A DNA stretch of 64,000 nucleotides, taken from Pseudomonadota bacterium. GTDB taxonomy: Bacteria; Pseudomonadota; Gammaproteobacteria; Steroidobacterales; Steroidobacteraceae. A program made the position numbers and the translations under genes. The DNA is taken from assembly GCA_023417315.1 (NCBI GenBank), contig JAEZFW010000047.1:1-64000 (forward strand), written 5' to 3'. Numbering within the stretch: the stretch's first letter is position 1; each line of letters begins with the position of its first letter. Positions 26,617 to 35,464 of the stretch are shown here, in pieces. The notes below the pieces were generated by a model. That model did no database searches, was not told the DNA's origin, and saw only the letters and a list, made by a program, of their open reading frames with translations.

Positions 26617-29600
26617 ATGAGCGGAGATCGAACATTTGAGCTGCCGAGCAGCTCGCCGGTGGAAGCATGGCCGACTACCGGGGCGTCCTCGCGTGCCGGC
26701 GCGCTAGGCGCGCTCGTCATCGGGGTGGCTGGGCTATGCGGCTGGGCGTTCGGGACGCCTGTGTTGAACGCCTGGTTGCCTGCATTTGCGCCCTTGGCGC
26801 CTCTCACCGCGCTCCTGTTGATTCTCTCTGCAGCTTCCCTGCTGGCGATCGTCTCGCGTTCTGGGATGGGGTCGGTCCTGGGCGGCGGGCTGGCCTTGGT
26901 GACGCTGGTCCTCGCGGCCCAATCGCTCCTCGGACTCAATCTCGGTATCGACAGCCTCGTCGCGAGTTGGTTGAGCCCATCTGAGAACGAGCTTGCTCAT
27001 GGTCGGATCTCCGATATCGCCGCAATCGGATTCGTGTTGGTCTCGACAGGCTTGCTGCTGACTGGCGCGCGCGCGCCCAGTCTTCAATCCGCGTTCGTCA
27101 CCGTCACCACGATCGCCTTGCTCATCGTCACGAGTGCGATACTGCCTTTCCTCTTCGATATCGAAGCTCTTCGACAGAGCGGCCCGTACGCCGAAGTCGC
27201 TCTTCCAAGCGCAGCGGGCCTCACGCTGCTGACCTTCAGCCTACTTTGCGCACGGCCCGATCTCGGGTGGATGCGATTGCTGTCTGGAAGTGCGCCGGCA
27301 TCGCGTGAGATGCGTTCGCTCGCGATTGGAGTGATCACCCTGCCGCTTGGTCTGGCTGCGCTCGTACAGAGCGGTCTGCACGCCGGTTTCTACGATCAGC
27401 GCTATCAGATACCACTGCTCGTGTTCGGCAGCATCATCGTTGTCTTCGCAGCGTTGCTCATGACGGCCTCACGATTGCGCCGCGTGGATTTGGGGCGTCA
27501 GCGCTCGTTCGAGGCGCGCGAGCGCGCGGAAAGAGAGCTCGGCATCGCGCTCGCTGCGGCGAAAATGACGGGCTTCCAGCTCGATCTGCGCACCGGCGCC
27601 CGACGCCGCTATGCCGCCGGCGAACCCGCGCAGACTTCTACCTACGAGAACTACTTGCAGGCGATTCACCCTGAGGATCGCGAGCGAGTTCAGCAATACC
27701 ATGTTCGCGAGCAGGAGGCGGGGCACCGGGACTATCAGCTGCAATACCGATTGTTGGATGCACGCGAGCAGACCGCCTGGGTACTGGAGAAAGGCGCGAT
27801 CCGCTACGACGAGGGACATGCGGTCGAGATCTCGGGAGTCACGTTCGACATCACGCAGGATGTGGAAATTCGTGCGGCGCTCAGGGAAAGCGAAGAGCGC
27901 TTCAAGCGGCTGGCAGAATCGATGCCTCAGATCGTGTACGTCGCCGGTCCGCGAGGTGAAGTCGTCTACGTGAATCAGCGCTGGCGCGAGTACACGGGAC
28001 TTACGACCGCCGGTGTCGATGACTATCGCCGCCATGTTCCGCAGGAAGATTTCGAGCGGATGATGCAGATCTGGCAAAAGGCGCTGGAGCTCCACCAGCC
28101 CTTCGTGTCGGAATTCAGGTTGCGCGGCCGCGATGGGATCTATCGTTGGTTCCTGACGCGTGCGGTCCCGGTGCACGGCCCCACAGGAGCTCTCGAGCGT
28201 TGGTGCGGAACGTCGACTGACATCGATGCGCAAAAGCGCGCCAATGAGGAGCTGCGCCTCGTGACGGATCACGCAGACGTATTCCTCGCTCATTGCGATT
28301 GCGAAGCGCGCTACGTCTTCGTCAACAAGGCGTACACGAGGCGGTTCAACTGCGCGCCAGAAGATCTCATCGGGAAGAGCGTCGCGGAAGTGATAGGTGC
28401 GAGTGCCTACGCTGCGATCGAGCCCTACGTCGAGAAGGTGCTCACGGGCGAGGCCGTGACGTTCGAGATCGCCGTCCCGTACGAGCATCTCGGCGTTCGC
28501 TACATGCATTGCCGATACGTGCCGGACATCGAGCAGTCGAGCGGCAAGGTGCGCGGCTTCGTCGCCGCGATTTCCGACGTGACGGAGCGACGCGCGCTCG
28601 AGGAGCAGTTGCGCGAGGCCGATCATCGCAAGGACGAGTTCCTGGCGTTGCTCGCGCATGAGCTGCGCAATCCACTCGCGCCCATCCGCTACGCGGCCGG
28701 CCTGCTGAAGCCTGGTGTGCCGGCCGAGATATCGGCTGCCGCACACGATGTCATCGAGCGCCAAGTCGCGCACATGGCGCGGCTCGTCGATGATTTGCTG
28801 GACGTGAGTCGCGTTACGCGTAACACGTTGGAGCTGCGTGTCGAGCGATTGGATCTGCGCGAGACCGTGAGCTCAGCCGTGGACGCCGTGCGTCCGCTGT
28901 TCGAAGCGGTCAATCACAAGTTGACGGTCCGCGTTCCGCCTGAACCCGCACACGTGATGGGGGACGGGACGCGGCTCCTGCAGGTCGTAGGCAATTTGTT
29001 GAACAACGCAGCGAAGTTCACCGAGCCTGGCGGCCGCATCGACGTGCAGGTGAGGCGAGAGGGGAACTCGTTCGCGATTCAGGTCAAGGATACCGGCATT
29101 GGCATCGCACCCGACTTCATGTCTAAGCTCTTCGATCTGTTCGTCCAGGGCGATCGTTCGCAAACCCGTGCATCTGGCGGTCTCGGCGTCGGTCTGTCGC
29201 TTGCGAAACGCTTGGTCGAGCTGCACGAGGGTATGATCGAAGCCGCAAGTGACGGACCAGGCACGGGAAGCACCTTCACCGTCAGGATTCCTGCTGCGGT
29301 GGAGGAGAGCGTACTCGAGTCTCGAGCGCTCGCAGACAACGTCGCGCCGATCTTCCAGCGTCGTCATCAGCTCCTCATCGTCGATGACAATCTCGATGCG
29401 GCAAACAGCCTTGCGATCCTTGCGCAACTCTCGGGTTATGTGACTCACATTGCCAACGACGGCCTCGCCGCGATCGAGATGGCGGAGATCGTTCGGCCCG
29501 AGGCGATCATCATGGATCTCGGCATGCCGAGGATGTCGGGCTTCGAAGCCGCGCGCTGGGTCCGCCAACAACCGTGGGGAAAGGACACGGTGCTGATTGC

Positions 29601-29757
29601 GGTGACCGGCTGGGGTCAGGAAGAAGATCGTCGCCGCTCGCGCGAAGCGGGCTTCGATGTTCACCTCACGAAGCCGGTCGACTCCGCGCAATTGCTGAAC
29701 GAGCTGCAGCGTAAGGAAGTGTATGGAGATGCCGCTGGCGACGAAGTCGTCAACTGA
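26617..29757 (+). CDS. Membrane-bound hybrid sensor histidine kinase with PAS domains
   Basis: A 1046-residue kinase. Residues 30-290 hold about eight transmembrane helices, an integral sensor without a large loop. Then come three PAS domains: about 305-420 (PAS_3 type with AIHPEDRERV), 425-545 (MPQIVYVAGPRGEVVYVN) and 550-665, each with C-terminal PAC-like strands. HisKA follows with H681 in LAHELRNPLAP, a HATPase with KDTGIGIAPDF and GGLGVGLSLAKRL, and a receiver with D967 in IMDLGMPRMSGFE. The catalytic half closely resembles the kinase at 15.5 kb. No output regulator is adjacent; it is divergent from the EF-hand gene across a 208-base gap. Signal unknown. Confidence 0.93.
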   Translation: MSGDRTFELPSSSPVEAWPTTGASSRAGALGALVIGVAGLCGWAFGTPVLNAWLPAFAPLAPLTALLLILSAASLLAIVSRSGMGSVLGGGLALVTLVLAAQSLLGLNLGIDSLVASWLSPSENELAHGRISDIAAIGFVLVSTGLLLTGARAPSLQSAFVTVTTIALLIVTSAILPFLFDIEALRQSGPYAEVALPSAAGLTLLTFSLLCARPDLGWMRLLSGSAPASREMRSLAIGVITLPLGLAALVQSGLHAGFYDQRYQIPLLVFGSIIVVFAALLMTASRLRRVDLGRQRSFEARERAERELGIALAAAKMTGFQLDLRTGARRRYAAGEPAQTSTYENYLQAIHPEDRERVQQYHVREQEAGHRDYQLQYRLLDAREQTAWVLEKGAIRYDEGHAVEISGVTFDITQDVEIRAALRESEERFKRLAESMPQIVYVAGPRGEVVYVNQRWREYTGLTTAGVDDYRRHVPQEDFERMMQIWQKALELHQPFVSEFRLRGRDGIYRWFLTRAVPVHGPTGALERWCGTSTDIDAQKRANEELRLVTDHADVFLAHCDCEARYVFVNKAYTRRFNCAPEDLIGKSVAEVIGASAYAAIEPYVEKVLTGEAVTFEIAVPYEHLGVRYMHCRYVPDIEQSSGKVRGFVAAISDVTERRALEEQLREADHRKDEFLALLAHELRNPLAPIRYAAGLLKPGVPAEISAAAHDVIERQVAHMARLVDDLLDVSRVTRNTLELRVERLDLRETVSSAVDAVRPLFEAVNHKLTVRVPPEPAHVMGDGTRLLQVVGNLLNNAAKFTEPGGRIDVQVRREGNSFAIQVKDTGIGIAPDFMSKLFDLFVQGDRSQTRASGGLGVGLSLAKRLVELHEGMIEAASDGPGTGSTFTVRIPAAVEESVLESRALADNVAPIFQRRHQLLIVDDNLDAANSLAILAQLSGYVTHIANDGLAAIEMAEIVRPEAIIMDLGMPRMSGFEAARWVRQQPWGKDTVLIAVTGWGQEEDRRRSREAGFDVHLTKPVDSAQLLNELQRKEVYGDAAGDEVVN

Positions 29758-29925
29758 CTTCGCCTCGATCGAGACATTGAAATCTCGCGGCGACCGCGGC
29801 GAGGAAGCCTGCGTACCGGCAGGCTGAGCAGCAATTTCTATTTCCTTGCGGGTCTTTCGCCGCGATCGCGCGAGAAATAGTCTGCCTTCCTCATCATGCA
29901 CCCGAGCGCGATCTGCGGGTTCTCA

Positions 29926-32181
29926 TCACTCTGTCGGTGCAGTAGCCGGCATGCTCGCCGTGCACTTGGGGATCGCTCGTCGGATGGCCGCAGTCTCCTC
30001 AGGTGCTGCTTCCTGTAGCGCCTCCGCCTCGGGCACTTCCTCCTCCGAGCTCTCCGATTGGAGCTCGCGTTCGATAAGCAGCTCCACTCTGCGATTGAGC
30101 GCGCGCGCTTCGTCCGTCGTGCCGAAATCAAGTGGGCGGCGTTCGCCGAGCGAAACGCTCGTCACGACCTTGCTGCTGACGCCAGCTTCGAGCAGCAACT
30201 GCTTCACCGCGTTCGCACGCTGCATGCCGATCTCATCGTTCAAGCGACAGCTCCCCGGCTGGTCGCTATGACCGACGACGATGATACGTTTCACTTTGTC
30301 GCGCTCGAGCGCGCGCGCGAGCGCGTATGCCTCCCGGCGGGCTTCTCCTCGAAGCAGGACATCCTTTTCGCAGAAATGCAGCGACACTTCGGCCGCTTGC
30401 AACGACGGATCGGAGTAGGTGGGGAGGACCTCACGCCGAGTTGTGATGCCATCCCACGCCTCGGCGCTGGATTGCATGCGCGAGGGTATCGCTGCCGGTA
30501 CTTCCTCGCTGAAACGTGTGAGCAGCTCGTGTTTGAGCGCTGCTACACCGCTGTCGGTACAGGTGTCCTGCAGAAGCTCGTTCGCTTCGCGAACGTCGGG
30601 TTCGGGCCGCTCGCCCGTGAGCGGATCGATCGGCGGGCGCAAACGCTGCGATGCGAGCGTCAACCGCAAAGCGGATCCAAGTGCGGTTTGCGGATGATCT
30701 TCGACTGCGCGCACGACGGCGGATTGTGTTTGCGCATCGCCGATGCGGCCCCCGAAGACGAGCCAGCGTCCGACTTGCACATCGAGCATACCCGCCGAGT
30801 CGAGTAGGGGCTGCAAGATTTCACGGTCTGCCTGAGTCTGCGGCGCCTCGATGCGAAGCGCTACGATGTCGCTCACGACGTCGCTGACGTCCTCGCTCGT
30901 GGTCAAGGTGGCACGAAGTTCGTACGTCCCCACCTCCGGAAATGTCCAGCCGTCATCGCCGAAATAAATCGCGGCAGTCTGCTCGGACGACTCGCCGGGC
31001 TCCAGCATTGCTTCTTCGTCGCTCGCAGGCTCGAACATTGCGAGAGGTTGGAAAGCACGCCATTCGGTGTCGCCCTGCAAGCGATACTGAACTTGTACGA
31101 GCCCATACGCCGGTGCCACTCGATCCTTGATGGCGATAGCGTGCTCCGAGTCGTTGCGCGCCATGATGCGAATGGCAATTGGGTAGCCGAGTGGATAGGG
31201 AGCCTCCTGCGCCTGAATACGCAGCTCAAGCTGCCGCGGCTCTCGCACATCCTCTGGCACATCCTCGATCGTGTCTTGTGCATCGGCGCTTGCGATACCG
31301 AGGATCTCGAACAAACGGCGCTTTGCGAACTCCCAGCGCGAGGCGAGCGTGCGCTCGTATCGATTGGCGCGTGCGTCGGCACATTCGTTCGCGGAGCCCC
31401 GCATGCCTTGGAACGGCGTGTTGGACGTTCCCGGCAAGATATCTCTGGCGGGTGCGGTCTGGAAGAACTCGATCGTGGATGGGCTGAGACCCATCAAGGG
31501 TCTTTCCGTAAGTCGCCAAGCGTTTCCATCGCGCTCCATCAAGCATCGAGTCGGAGCTTCCAGCGTGATGCGACCATCAGGCATCTGCACCGCATCGAGG
31601 TGGCGGCGGTTCAGCGAGTGCAACATCTCGTGCACGAAGGTGCGTAATTGCATGAGCGGAATCGAATCCGCCTCGTGCTGTTGGAATGTGCGCTGTGTCT
31701 GTGGTGGCGCGATCGCGATGCCTTCGCGTCCAGCGCTATCGAACATGAGGCCGAACAATCGCTCTCCGCGATCGGATACGATCGACGGCGCGACGAGCGC
31801 GTACATCTGCGCGTCGACTCGCGAGGGCGGCGCGAGGCTGCGCCAAGCGAGCGCATACTGATACAGATCCGCGCGATCCAGCGGGCCGCTTTCTGGAGAG
31901 TAGGGCAGCGTATCGTCGTCGGCTCGAATCGCCACGTCGAACCCGCCGGAGCGCAGAATGCGCTCTGCGGAAGCGGTTCCCTCCTGCGTTTCTACCTCGA
32001 GTGGGATCGGCTCGATTCCTTTGAACGCATCGAGCTCGACGAACAAATCGAAACGCTTGCGCGAACATGACGGCTCGCTGCAGATACTCTCCGGCCAGAA
32101 AAAGGCCCAACTGACGAAGGCGATCAGCGACAACAGCAAGAAGAGCGCGATGCTCGTGGCTAGCGTCTTCGCAGTTCTCAT
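29926..32181 (-). CDS. OmpA-family protein with HExxHxxNxxH metalloprotease-like domain
   Basis: A 751-residue envelope protein. ATG 32181 puts a single transmembrane helix (TSIALFLLLSLIAFVSWAFFW) at the N-terminus; the frame extends to 32256 but adds a non-hydrophobic leader. Residues 45-330 form a region with FVHEMLHSLNRRHLD, that is H184, E185, H188 and H194, the zinc-site spacing of metzincins with Asn in place of the usual Gly. The middle (about 340-480) looks beta-rich. The C-terminal 120 residues form an OmpA/MotB peptidoglycan-binding domain (IIVVGHSDQPGS, MQRANAVKQLL, LNRRVELLIE). It probably tethers a zinc-binding domain to peptidoglycan; protease activity is inferred only. Confidence 0.82.
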   Translation of the reverse strand: MRTAKTLATSIALFLLLSLIAFVSWAFFWPESICSEPSCSRKRFDLFVELDAFKGIEPIPLEVETQEGTASAERILRSGGFDVAIRADDDTLPYSPESGPLDRADLYQYALAWRSLAPPSRVDAQMYALVAPSIVSDRGERLFGLMFDSAGREGIAIAPPQTQRTFQQHEADSIPLMQLRTFVHEMLHSLNRRHLDAVQMPDGRITLEAPTRCLMERDGNAWRLTERPLMGLSPSTIEFFQTAPARDILPGTSNTPFQGMRGSANECADARANRYERTLASRWEFAKRRLFEILGIASADAQDTIEDVPEDVREPRQLELRIQAQEAPYPLGYPIAIRIMARNDSEHAIAIKDRVAPAYGLVQVQYRLQGDTEWRAFQPLAMFEPASDEEAMLEPGESSEQTAAIYFGDDGWTFPEVGTYELRATLTTSEDVSDVVSDIVALRIEAPQTQADREILQPLLDSAGMLDVQVGRWLVFGGRIGDAQTQSAVVRAVEDHPQTALGSALRLTLASQRLRPPIDPLTGERPEPDVREANELLQDTCTDSGVAALKHELLTRFSEEVPAAIPSRMQSSAEAWDGITTRREVLPTYSDPSLQAAEVSLHFCEKDVLLRGEARREAYALARALERDKVKRIIVVGHSDQPGSCRLNDEIGMQRANAVKQLLLEAGVSSKVVTSVSLGERRPLDFGTTDEARALNRRVELLIERELQSESSEEEVPEAEALQEAAPEETAAIRRAIPKCTASMPATAPTE

Positions 32182-32315
32182 CGTGTGCTGTGCCGTTTGA
32201 AGACTAACGATGGTTGCGGTCCGGGGGCGGCGTCCCGAAGTCGAGTTCGCGAGCACAAAGCTCGTGCCGGCACCTGGGACTCTATCTCACCTATTCGCAT
32301 CTCGATAACCCGCAC

Positions 32316-32343
32316 TTGGTGGAAAGACGCTCTATGCTATGGT
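32316..32343 (+). promoter_or_regulatory. Possible sigma70 promoter of the Asp/Gly-repeat gene
   Basis: TTGGTG (32316-32321) and TATGGT (32338-32343) are separated by 16 bases, 106 bases before the start codon. The match to consensus is partial and no experiment supports it. Confidence 0.3.
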
Positions 32344-32448
32344 CGTTTAAGCAAGCCTCACGGTCCTTGGTTCCCGCCTCGCTGCAACCCGATGAGCTTC
32401 CGGCGCGTCCAATGCGCACATCGAGCATATCGATGAGAGGAAAACACA

Positions 32449-33417
32449 ATGCATAAGATAGTCATTGCCGGCTCGGCATTTCTGTGGGCTGCGGTCGGGG
32501 TCGCGGATGAGGAATGCGCAGCTTCCGCCGCTCGATCGGCCGAGTTCTCAACAGACGGCATCGTCCGGCTCGAGGTCCGCGCGGGTGCGGGAGACCTCAC
32601 TGTACAAGGGGAGAGCGGACTGCGCAGCGTTCAGGCGACGGGAACGGCGTGCGCTCGCAGCGAAGCGCAGCTCGAGCGCATCCAGATCCGACTCGAACGC
32701 GATGGCGATACATTGGTTCTCGAGGCGAACCCGCCGCAGATGGGCGTGAATCCTCGGGATTGGTTTGGAGGGACGCCGCGGCTCGATCTGGAAGTCAGAG
32801 TGCCAGCCAATCTCGCGGTCGATATCGAAGATAGCAGCGGCAACGCACGCATCGCCAATCTCGCTTCGGCTCAGGTGAGCGATGAGTCGGGCGATCTCGA
32901 GATCGAGAACATACGCGGAGCACTGCGCGTGAGTGACGGCTCGGGCAATGTGACGATTCGCAACATCAATGGACCGGTGCGAATCAACGATGGGTCCGGC
33001 GACTTCACCATCACGAAGGTCGTGGGCGATGTGATCGTGACGGATGATGGCTCGGGATCCATGGAGATCTTCGATGTGCAAGGCAATGTTACGATCGGCA
33101 GCGATGGATCCGGTGACATCCAGATCGATCTCGTGCGCGGAAGCGTTCGCATCGAAGAAGACGGCTCCGGTGAGATTCGGATCAGCGGCGTGCAGCACGA
33201 TGTCACCATCGACGACGATGGGTCAGGGGATATCACCGCAACCAATGTGCAAGGCGACCTCACGGTTGGCGTAGCTGGAAGTGGTGGCGTCCACCATGAA
33301 AACGTACGCGGTCGAGTGCGCGTGGAGAGTGAAGGCATCGATACTGGAGCGTCTGAGGAACAGCAGCCGGAGATCGCGAGTGAGGAGCTCGAGGTTGAGA
33401 ACAGCGGTGACGAGTGA
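32449..33417 (+). CDS. Secreted DUF4097-like beta-helix protein with Asp-Gly-Ser repeats
   Basis: A 322-residue exported protein. GAGAGG lies upstream of the ATG, and MHKIVIAGSAFLWAAVGVAD is a signal peptide. Residues 35-125 form a beta-rich lead domain (RLEVRAGAGDLTVQG, DLEVRVPANLAVDIED). From about 125 to 285 there are eight or nine repeats of 19-22 residues, each with a turn of type D-G-S-G followed by strands (DDGSGSMEIFDVQGNVTIGS, then EEDGSGEIRISGVQHDVTID). This suggests a right-handed parallel beta-helix with acidic, possibly calcium-binding turns, as in DUF4097/DUF4098 proteins. The tail is acidic (EEQQPEIASEELEVENSGDE). It is divergent from the OmpA-metallo gene. Function unknown. 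Confidence 0.8.
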   Translation: MHKIVIAGSAFLWAAVGVADEECAASAARSAEFSTDGIVRLEVRAGAGDLTVQGESGLRSVQATGTACARSEAQLERIQIRLERDGDTLVLEANPPQMGVNPRDWFGGTPRLDLEVRVPANLAVDIEDSSGNARIANLASAQVSDESGDLEIENIRGALRVSDGSGNVTIRNINGPVRINDGSGDFTITKVVGDVIVTDDGSGSMEIFDVQGNVTIGSDGSGDIQIDLVRGSVRIEEDGSGEIRISGVQHDVTIDDDGSGDITATNVQGDLTVGVAGSGGVHHENVRGRVRVESEGIDTGASEEQQPEIASEELEVENSGDE

Positions 33418-33424
33418 CGGGGAA

Positions 33425-33568
33425 GACAAAGAAGGGCCTGCGTTCTCGGCGAGGCGGCCTAGCGGCGAGGAGGCCTGCCGTTTGTCGGCGGGGAGGGACT
33501 AACGTCGGGCCAGAAAGAAGAAATGGCCTGCGTCCCTCGGCGGGTGGGATTATCGTCGGGTCAGAAAG
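33425..33568 (+). repeat. Left arm of the inverted element enclosing slyX
   Basis: Words of type GGCCTGCG-TCTCGGCGAGG-CGGCCTA are repeated about four times, ending in GGCCAGAAAG (a degenerate copy near 33508) and finally GGTCAGAAAGG (33559-33568). The reverse complement of the last unit lies just after slyX at 33838-33880. Confidence 0.7.
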
Positions 33569-33609
33569 GAAGCGACTGACACTTACTCGCCTGTGCCATC
33601 ATCAGTGAC

Positions 33610-33816
33610 ATGGATACCGAAATCATCGAGCGGCTGGAGCTCAAGATTGCTTATCTCGAGCGCGCGAATAGCGAGCTCAGCGATGTTGTCTATCGTCAGC
33701 AACGCGAGATCGCCGCACTTCAAGAGCGACTGACGCTATTGAAGGAGCAGTTCGAAGCCTTCAAGGATCGCCCGACTTCGTATACACCAGAGGACGAAAA
33801 GCCGCCGCATTATTAG
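33610..33816 (+). CDS. slyX: SlyX family protein
   Basis: A 68-residue acidic coiled-coil protein. Seen: an almost continuous amphipathic helix (IERLELKIAYLERANSELS, then VYRQQREIAALQERLTLL) and the conserved C-terminal PPHY motif that identifies SlyX. Length is normal for the family. SlyX is widespread in gammaproteobacteria; its function is unknown, although the name comes from the neighbouring slyD locus in E. coli, which is absent here. The gene is unusual in lying between the arms of a long inverted repeat. Confidence 0.92.
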   Translation: MDTEIIERLELKIAYLERANSELSDVVYRQQREIAALQERLTLLKEQFEAFKDRPTSYTPEDEKPPHY

Positions 33817-33837
33817 AAGGGTCTATCGCCGTCCGCC

Positions 33838-33915
33838 CTCTCTGACCAGACGACAGTGCATCCCGCCGAGGGCAGGCTGACTCGACGCGAGTCCTTCCCG
33901 CCGACAACGGCAGGC
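33838..33915 (-). repeat. Right arm of the inverted element enclosing slyX
   Basis: It starts CTCTCTGACCAGACGACAGTG and continues CATCCCGCCGAGGGCAGGC, which on the other strand matches GCCTGC-CCTCGGCGGG...TCGTC-GGTCAGA of the left arm at 33527-33568 with few changes. A second unit follows, containing TTCCCGCCGACAACGGCAGGCCG. It ends eight bases before the stop of the convergent amidohydrolase. Confidence 0.7.
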
Positions 33916-33922
33916 CGCACCC

Positions 33923-35392
33923 TCACTGTGCATCCGCGGCGAGCCCTTCCCGCTCGATGAGCTTCCCGCGCAGCACGATCTTGTCGATCTCGCTCCACGC
34001 ACGCACGGTTTCCAGCGGGTTCGCCTCGAGCAGCAGCAGATTCGCCACTTTGTCGACTTCTACCGTGCCGTAGTCTTTGTCGATCGCGAATTGACGTGCG
34101 TTGTTGATCGTGGCCGCTTGCAGAATCGCCGCGAGCGGAATCCCGGATTGCGCCATGAAGCGCATCTCTCGGTAGGTGTCGTAGCCCGGCTGATTGCCGT
34201 AGGTTGGGCCGGATGGCGTATCGCTACCGAGCAGCAAGGGATGACCGAGATCGTGGAGGAACTTCGCGACTCGCATGCCGCCTGCAGCACCCTGCAGATG
34301 CATGTGTGCGATCTTCACGTCGTCGGCGCCGCCGAAGCCCTTACGCAGATCTTCCTTGAACCACTGCCCGGCCTCGGTGGAATACCAGGCAAGCAGCTCT
34401 GCAGGTACGACTTTCTTATAGAAAGGATCGCGCAGCGTGTCGTGGCGAAATAGATCGGCGAGACCGGGCAGCACGCGCATCGTCGGCTGAATACCGATCT
34501 TGTGCTGATGGAGTTGCCGCAAGTGATCCGCGATGGCTGCAGGCATGTCTTCCTTGTTCGAAACCTCGTCCCAGTTCCACAGCCCGTGCGCGATGACATC
34601 GACCTGCGCCGCGACCGCTCTGCGTTGCGCGCGAAGCGAGTTCGCGTGTGCCACCAGCAGCAGTCCATGTTGGCGAGTCAGCGCTCTGATGCGTGAGAGC
34701 GTCTCGTCGCTGAAGACGGGCCAATCGTTCGCGCCGCCGAAGCCGGTTTCGATGAATATCTTGAGGCACGTCGCATCCGTGGCCGCAATGCGTGCGATCA
34801 CGGCTTCAGGAGTATGGTCTTCAGCTTTCGCACCGGGTGGAAGCGGGTGCTCGGCCGCGTTCGCTGGCTCGAAGATGTAGCTCGGCAGCAGCTCGTAGCG
34901 AGCAGGTGCGGGAACGAAGACGGTGGGATATCCATCGAGCGCGGGCGCGGCTTCGCACCACAGCGTATCCGGTCGCTGCGCCTGCGCATTGAACGCAGAA
35001 ATAGCCTCTGCGGAGCTCACGGTATCCAACACTTGCGTCACACCGAAGTACAAATAGCTGCGAGGCTGTTGCCCGAGAAAGACCTCGCGCAGCTCTCGGT
35101 GTGCCGGCTCTTGGCTTCCAAGAGGCAGTCCCGGCGCGTCGCGGAGATGCACATGACTATCCATGATGCCGGGGGTGAGGAAACGATTCGCCCCGTTGAC
35201 GCGTTCGACGTTGGCGGCAGCGATGGGTTTGGAGCTGATCTGTGCGATCCGATCGCCGCGGACGAGCACGTGTTGAGCCGGGACGGGCTTGCTCCGCTCC
35301 GGCGAAACGATCGTCACGCCTTGAATGAGAACGTCAGCGTGACCGATCGCCGCGGCGAGCAACGTCGACACGAGCACTAGGTAACGAATCAT
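33923..35392 (-). CDS. Secreted amidohydrolase family protein
   Basis: A 489-residue metallo-dependent hydrolase. A signal peptide, MIRYLVLVSTLLAAAIGHAD, directs it to the periplasm. Seen: the composite beta-sandwich start VLIQGVTIVSPER, metal ligands HVH in FLTPGIMDSHVHL, a lysine in CLKIFIETG, further histidines in LLVAHANS and VIAHGLWNWDE, and the catalytic aspartate in LLLGSDTPSG. The C-terminal NNARQFAIDKDYGTVEVDKVANLLLL closes the typical fold. This resembles exported imidazolonepropionase- or prolidase-like amidohydrolases that hydrolyse amides or dipeptides; the substrate cannot be assigned. Confidence 0.88.
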   Translation of the reverse strand: MIRYLVLVSTLLAAAIGHADVLIQGVTIVSPERSKPVPAQHVLVRGDRIAQISSKPIAAANVERVNGANRFLTPGIMDSHVHLRDAPGLPLGSQEPAHRELREVFLGQQPRSYLYFGVTQVLDTVSSAEAISAFNAQAQRPDTLWCEAAPALDGYPTVFVPAPARYELLPSYIFEPANAAEHPLPPGAKAEDHTPEAVIARIAATDATCLKIFIETGFGGANDWPVFSDETLSRIRALTRQHGLLLVAHANSLRAQRRAVAAQVDVIAHGLWNWDEVSNKEDMPAAIADHLRQLHQHKIGIQPTMRVLPGLADLFRHDTLRDPFYKKVVPAELLAWYSTEAGQWFKEDLRKGFGGADDVKIAHMHLQGAAGGMRVAKFLHDLGHPLLLGSDTPSGPTYGNQPGYDTYREMRFMAQSGIPLAAILQAATINNARQFAIDKDYGTVEVDKVANLLLLEANPLETVRAWSEIDKIVLRGKLIEREGLAADAQ

Positions 35393-35464
35393 GCAAGCTC
35401 CTGATGGCAGACGGTCGTCAGGATACAGGCCCGACCTCAGACATAAAATACCGATGCGGGATCC

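Noticed and set aside
27469..28773. A 434-codon frame opposite the second hybrid kinase
   Set aside because: Entirely antisense to PAS and HisKA coding sequence with no identifiable domain.
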